Assembly: GCA_037953625.1 (NCBI GenBank)
Contig: CM075656.1
Location: forward strand, 75,845,001 to 75,909,000
Length of the DNA stretch: 64,000 bases
Direction of reading: 5' to 3'
Source: Crotalaria pallida
Taxonomy: Eukaryota > Streptophyta > Magnoliopsida > Fabales > Fabaceae
A program made the position numbers and the translations under genes. The notes below the pieces were generated by a model. It was given only the letters and a program-made list of their open reading frames with translations. It was not told the DNA's origin and did not search any database. This document shows, in pieces, positions 22,801 through 33,985 of this stretch (positions are counted from its first letter, which is position 1; every line of letters starts with the position of its first letter).

Positions 22801-23200
22801 AAGACCAACAACTGGTGTTGGAAGGGCTTTAAGGACAAGGAAGCTGTCGCCAAGGTTTATTGGTCCTTATCAGATACTCAAGCGTATCGGTTCTGTCGCT
22901 TATCAACTCGCTTTGCCTCCGTCACTGTCTAATCTGCATAATGTGTTTCATGTCTCGCAATTACGGAAGTTCGTGCCGAATCCCAATTCCGTGGTTGAAG
23001 TTCAACCGGATAACGTGACTCTGCGAGAGAATCTCACTTTTGAGACAATCCCTGTCCGAATAGAAGATCGAAGAATGAAGCAGTTACGGGGAAAGGAGAT
23101 TACATTAGTTAAAGTTATTTGGAAAAATGCTGATATATCAGAAGCAACTTGGGAATTAGAAGATAAAATGAGAAAGGATTATCCTGAGTTGTTTATGTAA
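19835..23200 (+). pseudogene. pol: Broken pol of the chromovirus (PR-RT-RNaseH-IN-chromodomain)
   Basis: One reading frame runs the full length but is cut by stops at 21524 (TAG), 21728 (TGA) and 22016 (TAG). Visible domains in order: aspartic protease (MYDSGVTHSF, about codon 30), reverse transcriptase with FIDDILIYSK, Ty3-type RNase H (YCDASRQGLG; HDLELAAIVFALK), integrase zinc finger, then the integrase core from MDFVSRL through DRDPRFTS to the glutamate in TDGQSERT. Near the C terminus, VIWKNADISEATWELE is chromodomain-like, as in chromoviruses. All three stops sit in conserved regions, so the protein cannot be made intact. Confidence 0.93.
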
Positions 23201-23229
23201 GCGGAATTTCGAGGACGAAATTCTTGTAA

Positions 23230-23241
23230 GTGGGGGAGAAA
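23230..23241 (+). other. Polypurine tract
   Basis: GTGGGGGAGAAA lies directly before the right LTR, the site that primes plus-strand synthesis in LTR elements. Confidence 0.8.
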
Positions 23242-26200
23242 TGTAATACCCCGAATTTTTGTTTCCCAAATAAATAAAAAGAAATATTTAAATAAAATTA
23301 ATTATATGAAATTAATTAGTTTTGTTTATTAAATTAGTTATACTAAAAGGATAATCAAGGGAAAAATATAAGAAAAATATTTTGGACCTTAAAAATAGTA
23401 TTTTTGCAGTTTGGTCCTTGGGAAGGACCTAGGAGTCAATATTAGAAAGATTCTTGGAGGGAAAGTGAATAAAATAGTAATTTTTCAAAAACTGAAGCTG
23501 ATAATTGATTACCAGCAGAGGTAATCGATTATCGTATCTGCAATGGTTGAAGGTAGTGCGTTTTGATGACTCATCAAGCGGGATAATTCGAGTTTAACAC
23601 CTAGCACCGACAGGGATTAGTGGATAACACGTGTTTAGCTGCATGAGAGTCGATTTTGGCTATAAATATGTGGTTTTGGTTGATGAAAAAGCATAAGGAA
23701 ATTGGAAAAAGAAGTGAAACTCTGCTGAATTTTCGTTTGAACACCCTCTATTCATAGCTTTCGTTTTCCACCCTCACTCAAACTCAATCAACAAGCCTTA
23801 TACCTCTTTAAAGTTTGTTACAAGACCTTCAATTCAAGACAAGAATCGTGCAATTTGGTGGCTTTTATAAGGAGAACGAATTAGCTAAAGTTGGGTCCAA
23901 GAAACTGAAGTCTGTAGTTTTAGCTTTGAGGTGCCAAGTTCAAGTCTTCGATTTTGGTATGTAGAGGCCCTCAAATCGTGTCATTTCGGATTCTAATTAA
24001 ATTTTGCAATGCCTAGTTTCTATATTGACCAAGTTTATTCGTTTTCATGCACGTTGGCTATGTCAAATCATCTGCCAAACTTGCTCTCTTGAACTTGTGT
24101 TGGGACCGAAAACAGAGCAAGAGGTGGCTTTAGAATCTGAGGTTTTTCTTGCTGACTTTGCATCCAAAAAGCTTCATTGAGGTAAGGGAGAAGCTTTACT
24201 AATGCTAGAAATAGATTATGGGATTGAATTTAATGTAAAATGAACCTCTATGTGGTTCAAAGGGCACTAGGTTAGTGGACAATGGCTTGGAGGCCAATCT
24301 GAAATGAAACATGAATTGGAACATGTTAGATTATAGTATTAGAAGCTAAATGAACCCTCAATTTGATCTGAAATGGTGTTAATCAAAATTTGATATGTTA
24401 AGTTGAGTTTTAGGTTAAATTTGGGGGAAAACAACATGATTATGTGAAATTGATGTTATTTGGTGCAATTGATATTATGAACAAGTTTATTATGTTGTAT
24501 TTGAGCTGTACACAGTATTGAATTTGGGTAAAATTGAGTTGGTATGAGTTTGGTATTTAAAAACCAGTTCAACGGTGTTTTTACTGATATGGTAATCAAT
24601 TATCCTGAACTGGTAATCGATTACCACGTTTAATTTTTAAGGATTCTGAATTTGGACCTGTTTTAATCGATTATGAAATTATTATAATCGATTATGAACC
24701 TTATTTTTGTGATAAAAATTCAGAATTTGATTGGCTAATCGATCATGTCAGTTATATAATCGATTATGGGCTGAGACTTGGTTGATTGGCTAAATTTTCA
24801 TGAAAGGTGAAAGAAAATACCAATTCATAACATAACCAAATTCCAAGTAAACTCAAATAGTATTGATTTTGATAAAGTGTATTACAATGGTATGTTCATG
24901 TATCACATTTGCATTCTGGATTCCCACATTTGGTGGAGACACGTCCGTGAGGCGTGGGCATATCCCTTTTGGTTATTTTGGACTCGAGGGACACTCGTGA
25001 AAGTGTCTGCTCCAAAGGGTCATTGTGCGTTCGTAGGAACGTAAGAGAATGTCGGTGACCGGGGTTGCACCTTTTGTTCCGGAAATACACACGTGTGTGT
25101 GGGCATGTCTTTAAACGCCGGGCTCGAGAGACGTAATCTTGCGGGATACGTCGGCGTCACTTCTATGAGCTCTAGGGGTGTCGTTTAATGTTGGCCGAGT
25201 CCGAGAGGTACTCGTTGAGGGGTACCGGGCATGTTTTAAAGGTGTCACGGGGGCCTATTTTTTGTGTTGGCCAACGATCATGCATTGATAGATGAGTTGC
25301 ATTGTCACTGCACATATTATTGATTATTGATTATTATGTTTTGATGTCTATGACGTAATGAGAATGGAGTTGTGTAAGTGATTATTAAGAAATTCTAATT
25401 GATTATCAAAGGATTATAATTTATTATTAGCAAATGATAATTGATTAGAAAGGAAAATAGTGGTTAATGGTAAATAAAGACTTGATTATTTTATTATTCG
25501 TTACCCTATCTTTTTGGTTATGCGTTAGTATTTGCTAACTCCCTATGCCCTTGTAGGTGATGGCTCGCTACCTGACATACGTGGAGTTACGCCCACTTCG
25601 TAGAGGAGTGTGGGACTACGAGGAGCACATAGCGGTTTTTGAGGGTGAGGTTGACGTGATCTTTCATCACCCCAACCCCCTTGCTCGTGTGCGACCTCGT
25701 AGGCTTCGCATCCCTATGATCTACATACTACACATTCCATCGGCTTATACTTATCGTTTTGGTACTCCTCCACCACTTCCTGGCCGTCGTTTCTATAACT
25801 TACGTGTTAGACGTCCGGCTACCCGTACTCGTCCTTCTACTTCTTCTGAGGCTACTGCTACAGCCACTCCTCGTCCTGGTCCGACCACCAGGGTACGTTT
25901 TTCACCCTCACCTGAGCCAGTGCGTCGCACTGCTGCCACTCTGGTGTCGGATGAGGAGGAGGAGGAGGACCCCGTAGAGGACGTGGATGGGACAGCTGCT
26001 GACAGCCTGTGATGTGGTGACTATATCTTAGTATGTGCAGTATGGGACCATAGTAGGATATAGTGTTGCAGCTTTTGGAGGATCCAGGGATCAGGCATCA
26101 GTGTGGGTGATCATGACACAACTTTCGAATGACTCGCTTATTTTGATTTGTAGTATATTGTATATATTTTTGATAAGAGCATTTGAGAGCTAGTATTTTA

Positions 26201-26543
26201 TGCTTACTTTTTTGTATCTCTAAACCTTTGCTACCTCGACTTTCACTATCTTGCTACCTTGGGTGTAGTTGGGTTTTATGATATGTATATATATGGGCTA
26301 TGGTTGCATGTTAATTCTGATATTTATTTTTACTTACTCGCAACCACATTAATGCTTTCAAATCGTTTCCGCTGAACTCAAAACAAGTACACAATTATTT
26401 TATTAAACCCGAAAGTAATTTGAGATAGAAACTCATTATTTAAAAAGGAAAAAGTTTTTCACGAAATTTTCTAATAGTTTCTAAATAAACTATTTACATA
26501 CTTTATTTTAATATAAATAAAGTCATATTTTGAGAGCGTCACA
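23242..26543 (+). repeat. Right (shared) LTR of the chromovirus tandem
   Basis: 3,302 bp, near-identical to the left LTR, with the 18 bases that the left copy lacks (around 23505). It carries its own copies of the TATA box, the TAATCGATTA cluster and the 150-codon ORF. It is followed not by host DNA but by the same CTTGTTGGTATCAGAGC leader that follows the left LTR, so it also acts as the 5' LTR of a second element. Confidence 0.93.
25560..26012 (+). CDS. ORF of unknown function inside the right LTR
   Basis: Second copy of the LTR-borne ORF, 150 codons, open, with ten amino-acid differences from the left copy (for example R/I in the EEH motif and a changed C terminus). No recognisable domain; Pro/Arg-rich centre and acidic tail as in the left copy. 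Conservation reflects LTR duplication and gives no evidence of host function. Confidence 0.4.
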   Translation: MARYLTYVELRPLRRGVWDYEEHIAVFEGEVDVIFHHPNPLARVRPRRLRIPMIYILHIPSAYTYRFGTPPPLPGRRFYNLRVRRPATRTRPSTSSEATATATPRPGPTTRVRFSPSPEPVRRTAATLVSDEEEEEDPVEDVDGTAADSL

Positions 26544-26548
26544 CTTGT

Positions 26549-26560
26549 TGGTATCAGAGC
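26549..26560 (+). other. Second primer-binding site, after the right LTR
   Basis: TGGTATCAGAGC again follows the LTR at the same five-base spacing as on the left, with 15 further bases of matching leader to 26575. This marks the start of a second internal region. Confidence 0.85.
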
Positions 26561-26575
26561 TGTGATCATGCGAAC

Positions 26576-29500
26576 AGCCATTAAGCCCAAAATTTCCCTC
26601 CCTCTTTTCGGCCCACTTCGCTCTAAAATTTCATTCACTTCATTTCTTCCCTTTGAAACAAAATACACTCCCTCACTACCTGACAAAAAAAAACACTCCC
26701 TCACTGGCTTCAGCGATTCAGCGATTCTTCTTCTTCAGTATCTTCTTCTTCTCTCTGGAGTGGCGCGGCTGCGATTCTTCTTCAGCGAGTGGTGCGGCTG
26801 TTCGTCTTCTTCGATTCACAACGAGTGGTGCGGCTGGGTTCGATCTTCTTCGATTCACGGTGAGTGGTGCGGTTTGGGTTCGATTCTTCTTCTTCCTCTT
26901 CGATTCTGGACTGGGTTATTATTATTTATATTATTATTACACTTAAATTCTTCTTCGATTCCCATTTTCAGTGTTTGCTTCTCTGTAATCGTTTATTTTT
27001 GGGGGTTTTCTGCTTAGTTGCTAACATTAAGTTTTTAATACTTGTGATTGTTTCTGCAGTTGGGTAATACTGAAGAGTACATTGAGGGACAGTTAACTGG
27101 AGATTTAGGAGAGATTTTAATTAGGTAATTTCTATTTAAACTTCTATTTGCTTTTGGTTTCTGTGTTTGGCTACTATGCATGTGTAAAATTTCTACCTTG
27201 TTTTTCTTAATACTTTGATATTGATGTCGACATTGGTATTGGGTAGCATGCATAACCTTTTTTTGCATCATGTTTTGTGACCCAGAATATAACATAGTAT
27301 ATGGTTTTTGAATGATGGTGGTAGTTAAATTGAACAGATTGATCCCATGGTTGGGTTTATGTTGCTCAAAACTACTATCTGCATTTCTTTCACTCTTTTC
27401 AACTTTATAATTTGATATTTCTTAGTTATGCCATCTTGGAATTTGACTTCCGAGAATAAAAATATCTATGACATCAATGGGGTAGAGGATTCTTGTTGCG
27501 CCTAACATAAATAAATAAATAAATAAGTAAGAAGAAGAAGATTCTATTGTCTTAGTTTTTACACGCACAAGTGTTACTTCTAAGGCAATTTTAATCAAAT
27601 TTAGTACAAGTCAGTGACAATATTTGTCTTCCTCTGGTTTGATACGTCGTCACTGTTCTTACCAAAACCTTAGCTTCTGTCCAGAATCTAAGGGCAAAGG
27701 CGTATAAGATACTTTGTATGTCATGCGTCACTGAGCAATTGTAAAATTATAAGGCGAAGGCGAAGTATAGTAGTCCTTTCGCGTACTGCTTTCCCTTATA
27801 CAATAAAATAAGATCAAGTTCCAATTTGAAACTTATGGATTATCATTTTAACTAGTATAAAATATCAAATCGATGATATGCTTTGCGTAATCATAGCTTA
27901 GAAATATTTATTCATTTGTCTAAGTTCCGCCTACCTATTTTCGGTAGTATTTGGTGTTTTCCGTGAATATCAACTTTAATTAATTAATTAATTAAAGTTT
28001 TAATTAATGAAAATGAGAAAAAATTTTAATTAATGAAGGTATGTGAATGGTGTCGTTTCGCAGCCAGCCAATAAAGGGGAGAGTCTAGTGTGCGCTGATT
28101 GCAGTGGTGGCCGGTCGGTCGGTTGGGTCCAGAGCGGTGGGTGACAAAGAAAGGGTCGTGTATGTGAATTTGAGACCTTTTTTTTAGTTGTTTAGTGCCA
28201 TACCCACATAGCAAAGTCTATAAAGAGAAAAAAAAATGCTTGTGTATAGTATTAAGCAATCTCTTTAGGCTCGGATTTTTTTACCAAGAGAACTTGACAC
28301 TGGCTGACAATATCTAATTATCAATATTTGGCTTATCTCTTGTTTTTTCTTCTCTCATTGTTATAGCTAATTTCATATTCATAATTAGTTATAGCTTCTG
28401 TCAGTTGGGTGTGCCTGTCTATAAGTTTGTTCTGAGTCTTAATTTAGCTATCTACATAGCTAGTGAATAAGTTTGTTCTAGGTTGAGTTCACAATCTTTA
28501 TATATATACTTTTGAGTTCACAATTTTGATTATTTGTTGGAGTGTATGATTGGCATGAAAGCTTTAATTAATCCAAGTACCATAGATGTTAAGAAAAAGC
28601 CTTTGATTTATGTTTAGTTGTCCATTTCTACCCACAGATAACTACTGCGTGTTTTGTGGACTAGAAAAGTTAAGGGGCCATTCATTGATTGGTTGAGGGA
28701 GCCTTTTTATGCGGAGTATGTACTCAAATGCATGTCTGCACAATTATTTAACTGCCCATGTCTGCACAATTAGTTAGATTTGTCTTTTGTGACCTAGTCA
28801 CACATCACATCAAAATTACATTTCAATTTGGAATTCTCCTCACTTTCAGATTTCCTGTTACATTATCCTATTACATTTCAATTTACATTATCCTGCTACA
28901 TTGTTTTAGATCTGATCATTTGGCTTCTGATAAAAACGACTTTAACTTTTGCTTATGTGCTTCAACTCCATTCATTTAAGTTGATACTGTATTGAGTGAA
29001 GTGATGAATTATCTGACATTGTATTTTTTTTTCCTTCTATTGCAGGTTAAAGGTTATGACTTTGATTGCTGCTATAAGAGTTAGGACTTTGGCATTTAGT
29101 TTTTGGCACTACCCCTTAGCCACAAATTGTAAGTTTCGTCACTATCTTAGTTCATTTTCTATGGTGAAAGGTGAATTTATAGTATAAGACAATTTAAGAG
29201 GTGTACATCAAAAAGGTGAAGTGAAGAAGAGTGTTTTAATTGTCTGGATTGGACTTTTTCAGTGCACGAGACTTGTTTAAGGTCTGGTCAAAGGACTAAA
29301 AAGATTGTTAAGTTCTACCAAATCATTAGCTTTTCCATTATTCTCGTTGTTATTGTTATACTAATAATTATCTTGAAGAAGGTACACTTCTTCACTAGAC
29401 CATTGTCATCTTTGAGATTTTAGTTTGAATCACATGTATCGTCATAAGAAATAATCATGCTCAACACAAAAATATTTAAATCAAGACAACTTCTCTAAAA

Positions 29501-30190
29501 ATTCATTTATTCATTAATTAGTTAATCCATCTTAATTTCTTCTAATCAGGTAAAACTCATTTTTGTCTTGTTGACTTTTTTATTTATGTTGAGTTCAATT
29601 AGCTTTTATATGATGTGATATGAATATGGTATGATATCACATGAGTGCATGTATTGAGTGATTCAACCATGTAATTCTACATTTCATATTGTTTAAGAAG
29701 GATATGTATGGGTTTAGGTTCCAGCTTCTTTTAATTACTATTTTTATTTTCTGAATTTGATGTTTTGGAAAGTATCTTGTTACTATTTGCTAAGCTGTGA
29801 AGCTGTATTATAAATTCTATTTTATAAATTTCCAAATAAAGGATTTCAATTATAAATCAATCTCAGCTCTTTGCATTAGTATTTAGTTTCCTATTCCTAA
29901 TTCCAACTGTAACACTGATTGTAAGGTGCTGTTATGACAGCTTGCATATCAGCAACTATTAGAGCATTGGACGCAGCTTAAGATTCCAAGTCTACACCTA
30001 AACAATATCACATTTGGTCAAGTGAATCAGGTACATATATGCAAGAAAAATGTATATTTTGATAATGTTATTAATTTAGCATATGTAACTAATTTATTAT
30101 TTCAACTTTGCATGAATGAATGGATCTTTGCATTTTGATTAAGGTGATTGTATTCATTTTTAAAGCAAATTAATATTTTTCTTTGTAGTC
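26576..30190 (+). other. 5' non-coding part of the CACTA element
   Basis: 3.6 kb without a credible gene. The first 350 bases are CT-rich with repeated GAGTGGTGCGGCTG and TTCTTCTTC words, which look like the transposase promoter or 5' UTR; splice-like junctions occur (for example TTTCTGCAG at 27051-27059). The remainder to 30190 is AT-rich intron-like DNA. Small ORFs here (for example 26562-27017) cross the junction and are not genes. Confidence 0.45.
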
Positions 30191-33100
30191 ATGCCAATTG
30201 ATAAATCTTGGATTGGCAAACCCCGAAACACAATTGAATATGCCGCTGGGTTAAGGCAATTTTTGGATTTTGCATTTATGCATCAATCCATTGAGGGTCG
30301 CACAATTAAGTGTCCATGTTCGAAGTGTGGTTTTAAGAAGTGGCAGTCAAGAGAAGTAGTTGAAGAACACCTAACTTGTAGGCCTTTCCCTGAAAATTAT
30401 AAAGTTTGGTATTTGCATGGGGAAACATCAAATGTTATTGAGTCTGATGCATTTGATAGCTCCCATGTTATTAGAGATACGTTGCAGCCCCAAAATCCAA
30501 TGGAAACCATGATAAATGATGCATTTGGATTTGTTAGGAACAATGTTAATGAACCTAGTGCAGCTTTTGAGCCTGCAAATGGAGAAGATAATGCAGCGTT
30601 TTATGAGTTGTTAAAAGATAACAATGAACAATTGTATGAAGGGTGCACAAAGTATTCAAAATTGTCCTTTTTGATTAAGTTGTATCATATCAAGTGCTTG
30701 TGTAGAATGACTGGCAAATCAATTACAATGATTCTAGCACTACTGAAAGATGCATTTGAATTTGCCAAGATTCCTGAATCTTTCTACGAGGCTAAGAAAA
30801 TCATCGATAAACTTGCATCAAGATACCCGCATGCCCAAATGATTGTATGTTATATTGGGGTGAAGATGAAGACTTAGAAGAGTGCAAAAGATGCAAGACT
30901 TCTAAGTGGAAGGGTGGTAAGAAGAAAGATGGTAAGAAGAAGAAGAAACTTGCAAAGATTTTGCGGTACTTTCCACTTAAGCCGAGACTGCAAAGATTAT
31001 TTATGTGTTCTAAGACGGCCGCGTCTATGAGATGGCATGCATCAGAGGCTAATCCAGATGGACTGATGAGGCATCCAAGGGATGGACAGGCTTGGAAAAC
31101 ATTCAACTCACGATGGCCTGAATTCGCTGCGGATCCTCGAAATGTGCGACTTGCTTTGGCTACTGATGGTTTCAACCCTTTTGGAATCAAGAGTACCAAC
31201 TATAGCATCTGGCCGGTGATGCTTATCCCATACAACCGACCACCATGGGAGTGCATGAAGCAGACTTCATTCATTCTCTCAATGATAATTCCTGGAAAAA
31301 AAAATGTCAGGGAATGACATAGATGTTTATTTTCAACCTCTTATGAAAGAATTGAGGGAATTGTGGTCCGATGGAGTGGAGACATATGATTCTTTGAAGA
31401 ATGAAATGTTTAGAATGCGAGCAGCTCTAATGTGGACAATTAGCGACTTTCCTGGGCTTGGCACTTTATCTGGGTGGAACACCTACACTGAGTTTGCTTT
31501 CCCCACATGTAATTTTGATACAACATCGTTTAGATTGAAACATGGTGGGAAATGGTGTTTCATGGGTCATCGTCGCTTTTTGGAAAGGGGCCATAAATTT
31601 AGAGTGAATCGGTCTAGCTTTGACGGTGAAATTGAGCACAGGGGTCCACCGATTAAGTTGACAGGGTCAGACATCTTGAAGCAACTTGAGGGTATTAATG
31701 TTACCTTTGGGAAACCAATAGTGCAAAAGGTTAATGGTAAAAGAAAGAGATCGAGGGAAAAAAAATTGTTGAAGATGAATTGAATGAAGCTGAATTGATT
31801 GAAAATGCGTCAGAACAATGGAGGAAGAATAGCATATTTAATTCTCTTCCTTATTGGGAGACTCAAGAGTTAAAGTTTAATCTAGATCCTATGCACATTG
31901 AAAAAAATGTTCATGACAATGTGACGTACACTGTGTACGATGACACCGCAAAAACAAAAGACAATCTTAAAGCTCGAAAGGATCTTAAAGAAATGGGTAT
32001 AAGGAAGGAGCTATGGCCAGATGAGAATGGGAGGTATTGCCCATCAGTGTTTACAATGTCAAATGCACAAAAAGATGTCTCTTTACGAACTTTAATAAAT
32101 GTCAAAGTACCTGATGGGTACTCTAGCAACATTTCGTGCTGTAGTGATGCCAAAAAACGAAAGTTCGTTGGAATGAAGAGTCATGATTGTCACATACTTA
32201 TGGAGCATTTGTTGCCACTTGCTATACGCAATGTTTTACCAGACAAAGTCACTGCAGTGTTAATAGAGCTGTGTTCTTTCTTTCGGCAGTTATGTTCAAA
32301 AACCTTAAATCCCTTGGATCTTGACAAGCTCCAATCTCGAATCATTCTCACTCTATGCCACTTAGAAATGTTATTCCCTCCATCATTCTTTACCATCATG
32401 GTTCATTTAACTTGCCATCTAGTTGATGAAGCAAAACTTGGAGGTCCAGTACAATATCGGTGGATGTATCCTGTTGAGAGGTAAATATATGCATTATTTG
32501 TGTCTATTCTTTAGTAGAAAATGTTACCAATAGATCTCTTAACATTTTCTCATTCTTAACCTAGGTACTTAGGTCACTTGAAGTCCTTAGTGCGAAATAA
32601 AGCACAACCAGAAGGTTCTAATGCACAAGGATACTTAGCTGAAGAGGTTCTTACATTTTGCTCCCAATATCTAGAAGGTATTGAGACACGAATTAATAGG
32701 CCAGCACGTGTTAATGATGATACTAGTGCAAGTACATCACATCCACCTAGTCTTTTTCCACCAATGGGTGAAGCTGTAAGAGCCTTCTCAACCTTTGAGT
32801 TGTCAACTATGGAAAAAATTCAAGCACATCGATATGTGTTGCTAAATTGTCCAGCAGTCAAGCCATACATTGAGTAAGCATTTAGTCAAACTCTAATTGA
32901 CACTAAGAACAACACACAAGACCTCAAATTAATACCTATTTGATTATGCAGTGAATTTAAGGATCATGTGCGGAGACGATCTAAGGGTCGAAAGCCTAAA
33001 GCAACCCAGTTAGAAAAAATAGTTAGTAAGGACTTCATTGATTGGTTTCCTCGAAAGGTTGGTAAAGACTATAGAGAATTTTTGTATTATTTAGACTTTT

Positions 33101-33854
33101 TTATTATACGTTTCTAAATTTAACAGTACGATTTAGATGCTTAACATTATTATTTCAGATTATGAACCCAGACAATTCAAATAATGTGTTAGATGATCTC
33201 AAGTTCTTGGCAAAAGGTCCGACAAAACATGCTAGAAGGCTTTCTGCATTTAATATAAATGGTTTCAAGTTTCGGACAACAGCTAGAGAAGTTGATGCAA
33301 CAACCCAAAATAATGGTGTTTTCCTTACCTCGTCCACATCTTGTGTTGCTAGTGGTGTCGATGGGAACGTAAGGGAGGCGGATCTACCATATTATGGAAA
33401 GTTAGAAGACATAATTGAACTTAACTACTATGGGAAGTTTAAGGTTACATTGTTCAAATGTCAATGGGCTGACACCACAAGGGACTGGGGAATTAGGAAG
33501 GATAAGTGGGGTTTTACATCCATTAATTTTTCACGATTGATTCACAACGGTGAACGTGAAGATCATGATCCATACATTGAAGCTTCACAAGCACAAATGG
33601 TTTATTATGTGGAAGATGAAGTGAATAAAGGTTGGAGTGTTGTTGTCCATGTAAAGCCGAGAGACTTGTATGATATGGGAGAACAAGATGACAATGAGGT
33701 GTGTGAGATTAAGCCATGCCCAGAGCAAGACTTTGATCAATTCTTCGGAGACATTAATGATTTACCATTGGTAAGAGAGGATGCGGGTGAAGAATTTTTA
33801 AGTGAGGAGAATGATATTAATGACATTGGTGAAGATGAACATAATGCAAACTAG
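30191..33854 (+). pseudogene. TNP2-type CACTA transposase, frameshifted
   Basis: Start MPIDKSWIGKPR at 30191 opens a transposase-associated domain with the CPCSKCGFKKW zinc motif and YLHGE. TNP2 transposase words follow (CPNDC, DGFNPFG, YNRPPWECMKQ, MWTISDFPGLGTLSGW), then the DUF4218 region (MKSHDCHILMEHLLP, PVQYRWMYPVERYLG) and a DUF4216 end (WGFTSINFSRLI, VYYVEDE). Introns lie at 32481-32564, 32874-32951 and 33058-33158. The frame changes three times: near 30825, in an A9 run at 31296-31304, and in an A8 run at about 31758-31765. The protein is otherwise well preserved, so decay is recent or some shifts are slippage or assembly artefacts. Confidence 0.88.
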
Positions 33855-33985
33855 TAGGTAATAGAGTAACTATTTATATGATATGAATTTGGTGTGTTAT
33901 TGTTATCGTAAAATTTTGTGATAGTTTTCAATAATATTTTCTTTAGTGTATTAATCTCAATTGTTTGTTTTATGTACATATGCAG

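Larger units (their letters stand above)
15391..26543 (+). mobile_element. Ty3/gypsy chromovirus (Tekay/Del-like), full length, inactive
   Basis: The element has two long LTRs, a primer-binding site, broken gag, broken pol and a polypurine tract in the expected order. The pol order protease, RT, RNase H, integrase, plus a C-terminal chromodomain-like segment, and the ~3.3-kb LTRs, point to the Tekay/Del chromovirus lineage. At least seven in-frame stops and one frameshift make it non-autonomous. The 5' flank just before the LTR is GTTTC. The corresponding right flank cannot be tested because element sequence, not host DNA, follows the right LTR. Confidence 0.93.

Noticed and set aside
26562..27017. 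151-codon plus-strand ORF spanning the chromovirus/CACTA junction
   Set aside because: It starts in retroelement leader and runs through CT-rich transposon leader; an accident of the insertion.
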